From: Apoderus coryli
Lineage: Eukaryota; Arthropoda; Insecta; Coleoptera; Attelabidae
Direction of reading: 5' to 3'
Assembly (NCBI GenBank): GCA_911728435.2
Contig: OU452202.1
Location: 5,249,135 to 5,313,134, forward strand
Length of the DNA stretch: 64,000 nt
Shown here: positions 57,050 through 64,000 of the stretch, in pieces
Position numbering within the stretch: position 1 is the stretch's first letter
Layout: each line of letters starts with the position of its first letter
Position numbers and translations under genes: made by a program
Notes under the pieces: generated by a model
Databases searched by the model: none
Told to the model about the DNA's origin: nothing
Seen by the model: the letters and a program-made list of their open reading frames with translations, nothing else

Positions 57050-58815
57050 GTTTTAAAAAAATGTCTGTCTGTCTGTATCCACGAAAACGCAAAAACCGCT
57101 TAACAGATTTTAACCAAATTTGGTACAAAAATACTATTGAACATGGCTGATTATATTTTGGGAAACATTGAGCGTAGGCAAGGAGTTTATAAGAGGGTTC
57201 AAAAATTAAAAAAAATCATAGTTCTTAAACTTATCCGAAATACTGCATAATTTTTTTCGCCTTTAATTGGATATTACCTAAAATATTGAACATAAAATAT
57301 TAGACCACATTGGCGTTCGAAAATAGTGTAAAATGGAGTAAAAAAGATTAAAAAAAAAACGTAGCAGAAATATTAACTAGTTATTTATAGCTTTGATAGA
57401 ATATAACCTATAAAATGTGTCATAAATAACATTTTTTTTTATCATCCTTCTGGTCCTCCACTCGCACTTTTCGGTACGCACTTAAGCCCCCGACGTGTAC
57501 GAATGGCGTACTTCAGCCTTGATGGCTTATTGTGCCTTTTCAGGACCATACTGCACTCACTATCATTCTACTACCACGCAACATTCATTCTTCGTCTAGA
57601 TGGGCCACCGTCAGGTACCGTCTATAATGAACCCCCTTAAACGGTCACCCACCACGCGACATTCATTCTACAACCTAGATGGGCCACCGCCAGGTCCCTT
57701 TTTAATAAACCCCCCCCAGACGGTCACCCATCCAACTTGTAGCCGCGCTCCACAGAGCTGAACTTCGACGGTCGTCACTGTGTGATCCCATCTAGGCTAC
57801 CCGGCCTGGTGTGATACAACATAAGCAGAAAAATATTCCATAAAAGAATGGGTTCACGCAGGCGTTCAAAAATAGTCTACAAAAAGGGTCAAAAACGAAA
57901 AAAAAAAAAGTTTCTCAAATATACGAAAGAAATTGGCTAATTATATATAGCTTTGATATATGATAACCTACGAAATGCAGCAGAAATTCTTATTTACATA
58001 GGCGTTCGTAAATAGTAGAAAAGAGGGTAAAATAAAAAAAAAATTAAATGTTAAATTTTTTGTATTTAACTACTCGTTGAACTGGTGTTAAAAATACACG
58101 ACAACAATTAATATACCATAGGCGTCCGTGATAATTCTATAAATGGGTCAGAAAAAAATTGTATCCGTGATAACTCAAAAACAACTTAACGCATATTAAC
58201 CACATTTGGTACTAAAATACTACAGGTAATTTATAGGTGGTGATTAACTACGAGCGTAGGCAAAAGGTTTAAAAGAGGGTTCAAAAAAATCGTAGTTCTT
58301 AAACTTATCCGAAATATTGAATAATTTTTTGTGCGTTTATTTAAATATAAGCTAAAATATTTAACCTAAACAATTAGACCACATTGACATACGAAAAATG
58401 TGTAAAATGGGGTAAAAAGGTTCGACAAAAACGTATTTCTTAAACATAGCAGAAATATTGACTAGTTATTTATAGCTTTGATAAAATATAACCTATAATA
58501 AATGTGTTATAAATAACTTGTTTTCATAGGCGTTCGTCAATAGTGTAAAAATATATACTTCCTAAACTTATTCGAAATACGGAATAATTTTTAATAGTTG
58601 CGATAGAATATAACCTAAAAAATGTTACATAAATGAACTGGATCACACAGGCGTTCAAAAATATTGTAAAAAAAGGTCAAAATCGCAAAAAAAAAAAATT
58701 CCCCAATATATCAGAAACATATATAGCTTTGATATAAGATAACCTACAACATGCAGCATAACAATTTTGTTTACATAGACGTTCATAAATAGTAGAAAAG
58801 GGGGCAAAATAAATT
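57050..58815 (+). repeat. Degenerate long tandem array, interrupted
   Basis: Recurring blocks AGTTATTTATAGCTTTGATA, ATATAACCTA.AAAATGTG, CATAGGCGTTCGTAAATAGT and AAATGG.GTAAAAA, spaced about 135-190 bp. The array begins with TGTCTGTCTGTATCCACG and a TTTTAACCAAATTTGGTAC motif that also recurs near 58195. Interrupted by a GC-rich block at 57438-57835. Confidence 0.6.
57438..57835 (-). mobile_element. Putative 5S-rRNA-derived SINE
   Basis: On the minus strand the head reads GAGCGCGGCTACAAGTTGG then ATGGGTGACCG, resembling the 3' half of 5S rRNA (GCGCGGTTAGTACTTGGATG then GGGGACCG), where the 5S promoter C box lies. The body holds two copies of a roughly 78-bp unit (GGTGGCCCATCTAG, GAATGAATGT.GCGTGGT). 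It ends GGATGATAAAAAAAA, and AACAT may be a short target duplication. GC content is far above the surroundings. Confidence 0.45.
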
Positions 58816-58819
58816 TTAT

Positions 58820-59670
58820 AATATCTTAAAAACGGCACATTTTTCGGAAAAAAAGTTCAAATAAAAGTTGTTTGCTATTGTGGGGGAAAAACAATGGTGG
58901 CACCCATTGGCGAGTTTGTCAACCGTTTCAAGGTTATTTCAAGGGCAACTTGTTTTTTCAAAAAGGAAATATATATTTTTTATTACCGAATCGGATTCTA
59001 CATAAAAAACAAATAATTTTTGTTAATAAATTTTTTTGATTCCCATAATAACTTGTGTTAATTGCTCTGTTTTTTGTTCTTGGACCTAAGGTTCAACAAT
59101 TTAAAAATCATTGACTGATTATTTGATTTTAGATAATTATTTAAATGCCATTATTTATTTTTTCCTTGTTTCAACGTTTCAACAAGACCACCTGTCTTCA
59201 TCAGGAATTTAGTAAAATACGTTCTCGTAAATTCGCAACACAGTAATAAATATTATTCAGAGTCAGGAATCCTTCATAAAGCGAATTTACAAGTGCATTG
59301 AATTTGGAGATCATCATTTTAAGCATTTATTATAATAAATTTCAAAGTTTTGTCGAGACCTTTTTCTTTCGTGTAATAGCAACTAAATGTTGTAAAAAAT
59401 TTTATTATTTCAACTGGAAAAAAAAAATGTTGTTAACAAGAGTTATTTGTTTTGTTCTGTAGAATACAATTCTGTAATAAAAAAAAATTATGTTTCTATT
59501 TAAAAAACCAAAGTTGACCTTCAGATAACCTTGAAAAGGTTGTCAAATTCGCAAATGGATCCACCACTGTATTTGCCCCACAATAGCAAACAACTTTTAT
59601 TTGAACTTTTTTTCTGAAAAATGTGCCGTTTTTACGATATAAGGCTGTCTCAAGATAAATGGACCACCCG
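58820..59670. repeat. Fold-back element, right end intact
   Basis: About 58820-58995 and 59425-59668 are inverted repeats (CGGCACATTTTTC, AAAAGTTGTTTGCTATTGTG, TGTCAACC.TTTCAAGGTTAT). The right end is GGACCACCCGGTA, a CAGGG-type terminus variant; the left end is eroded. The loop includes a hammerhead-like motif. Confidence 0.6.
59172..59209 (-). ncRNA. Hammerhead-ribozyme-like motif (f)
   Basis: Minus strand: TTC, CTGATGA, AGAC...GTCT helix II (loop AGGTG, then TGTT), GAAAC, ACGT palindrome, triplet GTT, GAA pairing with TTC (3 pairs). Less tidy around helix II than (a) and (b). Confidence 0.4.
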
Positions 59671-59726
59671 GTATACATATACATATTATATCGATCGCAG
59701 TTATTTTTTCACAAAAAAACATCAAA

Positions 59727-60010
59727 TACAGGGTGTACCATTTAAAACAACTTGGGTATTGCACATCGAAATTTACGAAATTTTACCAACGATCTGCGAC
59801 ACCCTGTATAAATTTAGTACACTTAACTGCTACAGGTCGTTAGAAAATTGCTTTTTTAATATATTGGAGAACTTTTATGATATTTTCTTAACTAGAGATC
59901 GCACAAGACAATTAATTAATAATAATTAATTTTAAGATATCTTTAAAACCAATAAACTTTTGCATTAGCATTTTTTTTTCTAAAGTCATTAGTTTCTGAG
60001 AATATATACA
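59727..60010 (-). repeat. Right arm of the distant inverted repeat
   Basis: Inverse of 56030-56470 in eroded form. It includes a self-contained 80-bp unit CAGGGTGTACC...GCGACACCCTG with TA flanks (about 59729-59806). Confidence 0.55.
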
Positions 60011-60978
60011 GTAAATAGTTTACAGTAAGCCCTAAATCTTTTGTATTTAACTTTTTTTTTTACAAGGTGAAACAACAAAGGTGGTTATGATTAGTTTGAC
60101 AGATACAAAAAGATGATATTATTGTAATATCATTTAAACTGATTTGCGTTTAGAATTTCCTATTTTTCTTTTTACGGTTGATCTCTAAGTCATTATGATT
60201 TTAACAACGTATTTATATGTATTAAGTACTGATTCAGGCTTGTATGGATTTAGAAAATATTTTTTGTCTGGAAACTCTTTGACCAACAAAAATTTTGTAA
60301 GAGAGTAAATAGTTTCCAAATAAAATGAGCTATTCGCACAAAAAACTGGTATTGATTATACGAGGGTTACAAAAACTATGGGTAGATAATTTATTGTGAC
60401 TAAGCTTTTAAACACCCTGTAATTTTAGAAATTGGACTTTCTTCAATAAAAAAAACTGTAGTTTATCAGTGCAAACGCGTATCTAAAAAATGAATAAAAT
60501 CTATCAAATATTATTCAATTTATTTGAATATACGTAAAAAAATATTCACTTTTAAAGCCATCTAGCGCCCAAACCATGCAGTTTTGACCTAAATCATCAT
60601 ATTTTAGGCCAAGGAATTTGTGATATTCCGTTGTACACGTCATTTCCGGACACCCTCTATAATATCTAGACTTTTACACACGATATAAAAAATGTAATCA
60701 TATATAGGGTGTGTTCTATTTGACATAAGCATGTTGACATCAACTTCCCGTTTAACCTGAACTGCGATTATCGTGAAAATATTTTAGCGATTTGGCCCCT
60801 ATCGACTTTAGTCTACCCCTAAATTTTCATAACAACTGTCCTAAAATATAGTTTTCCCAATACCCATCGTGATTATTCCTGCAGAAACACCCGGTAGATA
60901 TAAGTTCAGTCTCTTATTTTACAATAGGTACCGTATGTTATAGGGTGTGTTAAGTTTTGATCTGTTTTTATTTTGCAG
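60011..60978. other. No gene; scattered TA-MITE ends
   Basis: Motifs ATATAGGGTGTGTTC (about 60702) and TTATAGGGTGTGTTAAG (about 60938) look like element ends. The second, with its flank AGGTACCGTATG, recurs at about 63137. Confidence 0.35.
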
Positions 60979-61197
60979 ATCTTTATCACCATCGCGGTCA
61001 TCGGGTCCATCGCGTAATACTATGTGTTCGTGTAAGTGAAAAATACGTTATGCGATTTCCCATCTTGTCGAGCTACTTACGTTGTTAATGCAAATGTGTG
61101 ACTATGTGAAAAAATTCGTGCTTTGATCTACGTGAAGCCTGAGTATTGGTATGGAAATGGGTATGCAGGAGTATAAGCAAATGAAGGAGTATTAGGT
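60979..61197 (+). repeat. Exon-like module, copy X
   Basis: It is preceded by TTTTTATTTTGCAG, a good acceptor, and followed by GTAAGT (61198-61203). About 90 percent like copy Y. No long ORF. It could be a non-coding exon. Confidence 0.55.
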
Positions 61198-61989
61198 GTA
61201 AGTTATTTTAATTTTATATTATTTAGATAATACAATAATTAAATCTTCCAAAAAATATTGTATATATTTGGAAATTAAAAAGCAACTTGCATAGAAGTAA
61301 ATTAATTTTAACTTCTGTTATTTTCACTTAAGAAATCAAACAATTTTTAAGGTTAAATATAAATTTATTTTTATAATATTTTACATGTTTCACCAAATCG
61401 TGGCTGTATCAAGTATGTAGGTACTATTAGGGATTAGGGATCACAATCTATTTTCTATAGTAGATGGTTTGGGTGCAAAAATTATCTTAGATGTTAAAAT
61501 TTTAAATGTATATAAAACAAAGGCAATAAGTCATAATGGATTTACATCGGTATAAATGCTTAAAAACTATTACGAGGAGAGTTTAACGACTTAGGCAAAT
61601 CAACGGGGAATTATTTACATATTTTTGACTATTAAATATTTCAACTTAAACTTTTGAATGGACTATATGTATCCTGACCATTTGTTCATATCTCTTAAAA
61701 CTTTATAACGTCCTTTGAAATAACTGTATAATTTATTAAAACACTTTTTTTTACATTTCAGGAGTGCCCATAGGCCCTAGTTTAGTTAGGTTAAGCATGG
61801 ATTGGATTGGATTCGAGTGAACCTTAATGCAGAAGGGTTAGTCACATGGTTAGTACTCTTTAAATAAATTTATTAATATTAGGAATAATGATTTTTATTA
61901 GAATAAAACAAAAAAAAAAAAACAGAGAAACCATCCAATCAAGTCAATAACTCCGGCATAATATTTTAAATTTTACTTTTTTGTTTCAG
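61198..61989. other. Spacer between exon-like modules
   Basis: AT-rich; GAATGGACTATA...ACCATTTGTTCATAT near 61654 is shared with 52357. No ORF. Confidence 0.35.
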
Positions 61990-62258
61990 ATATTTTAAAT
62001 GATGCAACGTTCACCGGTAACGCGTAAATAAAAATTAGTGAGTTATTTTATTTGCTCCTCTGAACTGTGGACTTTTGTGAGTTTTTGAGGAAGCAATTTC
62101 GATTCGAAGTCGCTTGTCGTTGAATTAATAAGTAGCTCGGCTCGTAATTGTAATGTCGAAAAAATGAAAATGAGGATTTCTATTGGACAATAGCAGATGG
62201 AAACGTGGTGAAGAACTCCTGGATTTGAAGAGGAGAGGATATTCGAAACACTTGAGGT
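61990..62258 (+). other. Exon-like module W, unrelated body but same splice ends
   Basis: Preceded by TTTTTTGTTTCAG and ending TGAGGTGTAAGT, the same AGGTGTAAGT end as X, Y and Z. The body differs from theirs. No clear ORF in the sense direction. Confidence 0.35.
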
Positions 62259-63222
62259 GTAAGTGAATTTAAAAATATTTGTATATATACGAGTATTGCT
62301 GTTGACAAATAAAGGAGTAGTATTTTGCATTATCATCCTCTTACTATCGTTAACAATTTTAACCCAAAAGATTAATAGCTGATTGCATTTGATTGCTTAT
62401 GATTTTTCTTTAAGTTATCGCGTATATTCACAACCATTTTAAAAATAACCATATTATTCACTATTCAACCATATTCAAAAAATATTAAAGTTTTACTTTT
62501 TTTGCAGAAGTCCTGCCATCTCCATTAAAAGTTTTTCAGAACCATGAGCAACAGAAAAAATTCTAGTAATCATTAGGAAGAACATTTTTAGGACTGCTCT
62601 TTTTGAAGTTATAAAATCAAAGTTTGTAGTTTCAGAATGTTTTAATTAAGTTTAAACGTTTTTTTTTTACACCAATTTAAGTTATGATTCAAAATTTCAA
62701 GTTTGTTGATCACCAGATTTTAAATGAAAACCTCAAAATTAGTCATAAATAAATTTCAATAAAGTTAGAATTTCAATACAGCAGCCTTAAACAACTCTCA
62801 GATTATATTGATCGACAAAATGAACATCAGAAAACCATTAAACCAGTTTATGAATCCTCAAACATGATTTACTTAATTCAGGTTGGTTCATTAATAATTT
62901 TTCATTGACTGTGAAAATTAAAACCAATTCCTTTGGCAGATATAGTTATCCTGTAACGAGTATAGCAAAAATGTATGGGTCATTCAAGTATTAGAATATC
63001 AATAGAGCAGCCTTAATCAACTCTCAGATGAAGAAGAGGTAAAACTTGCGAAGAAACAAGCAGCAGCGATAGTGTTACAACCCGAAAAATGTTTGCTTAT
63101 TGCAGGTTAGTTTTATTCAGTATCATTATTTTACAATAGGTACCGTATGTTATAGGGTGTCTTAAGTTTTGATCTTGATCAAATTGATATACTTAATTAC
63201 ATTTTTTCTTTTTATTTTGCAG
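62259..63222. other. Spacer between exon-like modules
   Basis: AT-rich. CAGCCTTAA.CAACTCTCAGAT occurs twice (about 62783 and 63008). The last part repeats the AGGTACCGTATGTTATAGGG block of 60928. Confidence 0.4.
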
Positions 63223-63441
63223 ATATTTATCACCATCGCGGTCATCGGATCCATCGCGTAATAGTATATGTTCGTGTATGTCAAAAAATACGTTCGCGAT
63301 TTCTAATGTTGTCGAGCTACTTACGTTGTTAATGCAAATGTGTGACTATGCGAAAAAATTCGTGCTTTGATCTCCGTGAAGCCTGAGTATTGGTATGGAA
63401 ATGGGTATGCAGGAGTATAAGCAAAGGAAGGAGTAATAGGT
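63223..63441 (+). repeat. Exon-like module, copy Y
   Basis: Acceptor TTTTATTTTGCAG before it and GTAAGT (63442-63447) after it. It shares TTATCACCATCGCGGTCATC, GTCGAGCTACTTACGTTG and GTGAAGCCTGAGTATTGG with copy X, about 2.24 kb upstream. Confidence 0.55.
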
Positions 63442-63689
63442 GTAAGTTATTTTAATTTTAATATTAGTAACATTTTAAGGGCGAACGGGTGAGGGTACAT
63501 CAGCTTGCAACTCGAAATAACTACTTTTCTGGAATTTCTCTTATGGGTTTAATAATTAGACAGGCGAAGCACGTACCTTGTGCCGGATATATGCATTACA
63601 TTGCACTTTTTGATGATCGTAGAATAATACCGATAATCTATTTATTCGACCAGAAGCTCCTACCACTTAGACATTTCTTTAGGTTGGGA

Positions 63690-64000
63690 AACAGTAAATA
63701 GTCGTAAGGGGGCTAAATCTGGAGAATATGGTGGATGAGGTTGCAGTTCGTAGCCCAATTGATGAATTTTTTTCTACGGTGACTACACTCGTCTTCACCC
63801 GTGTATTTTCCTGATGAAACAACTCCTTTTTTCTACAAATATGTGTCAAATTTGTCGCAACAGCTATGAATAATATTCGTCGGTGATAGTTTTACCGTTT
63901 CAAAAAGTAGTTGTAAATGCTTGTCCCAAAATTATTTATAGCAGCAATTTTTTGAAAGAATAATTTTAGCCCGTGTTACGACTGACATATAAATAGGTAT
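63690..64000 (-). pseudogene. Classic mariner (DD34D) transposase fragment
   Basis: Minus strand, from the window edge inward: VFWDKH-like start, GKTIT.EYY near 63895 (frame with TITDEYYS), KRS, FHQENTRVKTSVVTVEK near 63805, then GYELQPHPPYSPDLAP near 63735, the landmark third motif. The second catalytic Asp appears as Glu (HQEN). Frameshifts follow. It is distinct from the DD41D elements. It sits within the flank of exon-like copy Y and is absent from copy Z, so it inserted after that duplication. Confidence 0.75.

Noticed and set aside
57055..57070. TGTCTGTCTGTCTG block as a link to family R1
   Set aside because: Short simple repeat; the neighbouring sequence does not follow the R1 block order.
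1..64000. CRISPR arrays, operons, bacterial or phage genes
   Set aside because: None seen; genes have spliceosomal introns and repeats are eukaryotic transposons or minisatellites.

Overview
This is an AT-rich animal nuclear region, almost certainly from an insect (a beetle is plausible but not proven). The genes are split by GT-AG introns, and the space around them is packed with non-LTR retrotransposons (LINEs), TA-inserted mariner-like elements with long inverted repeats, fold-back MITEs and remnants that look Penelope-like. There are no operons, ribosome binding sites or CRISPR arrays.

Two conserved host genes lie head-to-tail on the minus strand and could be rebuilt exon by exon, with all splice phases agreeing. 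(1) The vesicle tether p115/Uso1 has 9 exons (34873 down to 11529, 828 aa). It is stretched to 23 kb by transposons: intron 4 alone is about 11.9 kb and holds a full-length mariner-like element, a CR1-like LINE and a palindromic element. (2) TOPBP1/mus101, a multi-BRCT checkpoint and replication scaffold, has 16 exons (46168 down to 36527, 1286 aa). Its introns are filled with locally evolved tandem repeats. The first acts in ER-Golgi traffic, the second in the nucleus; nothing suggests a functional link.

Layout: 1-3640 two decayed endonuclease-type LINEs; 3982-5706 a dead mariner-like element with about 480-bp inverted repeats; 6497-8584 a mariner-like element with an intact 370-aa transposase; 9160-11341 fold-back elements; 11529-34873 p115; 35.2-36.4 kb fragments; 36527-46168 TOPBP1; 46.9-49.6 kb a 5'-truncated LINE with a 794-aa intact ORF; 49.96-50.93 kb a broken THAP-domain gene with an inverted duplication and a 58-bp perfect palindrome; 51.7-64 kb a gene-poor block of MITEs, degenerate tandem repeats, a 5S-rRNA-like SINE candidate, repeated exon-like modules and a mariner fragment.

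The most interesting non-standard signal is a set of six hammerhead-ribozyme-like motifs (CTGANGA ... GAAAC, several with a palindromic ACATGT or ACGT helix III, a helix I and a GTA/GTT cleavage triplet) scattered through the window. One pair lies in the arms of a 1.16-kb palindromic element flanked by an 11-bp direct repeat. All annotation is by eye; no database search was run.
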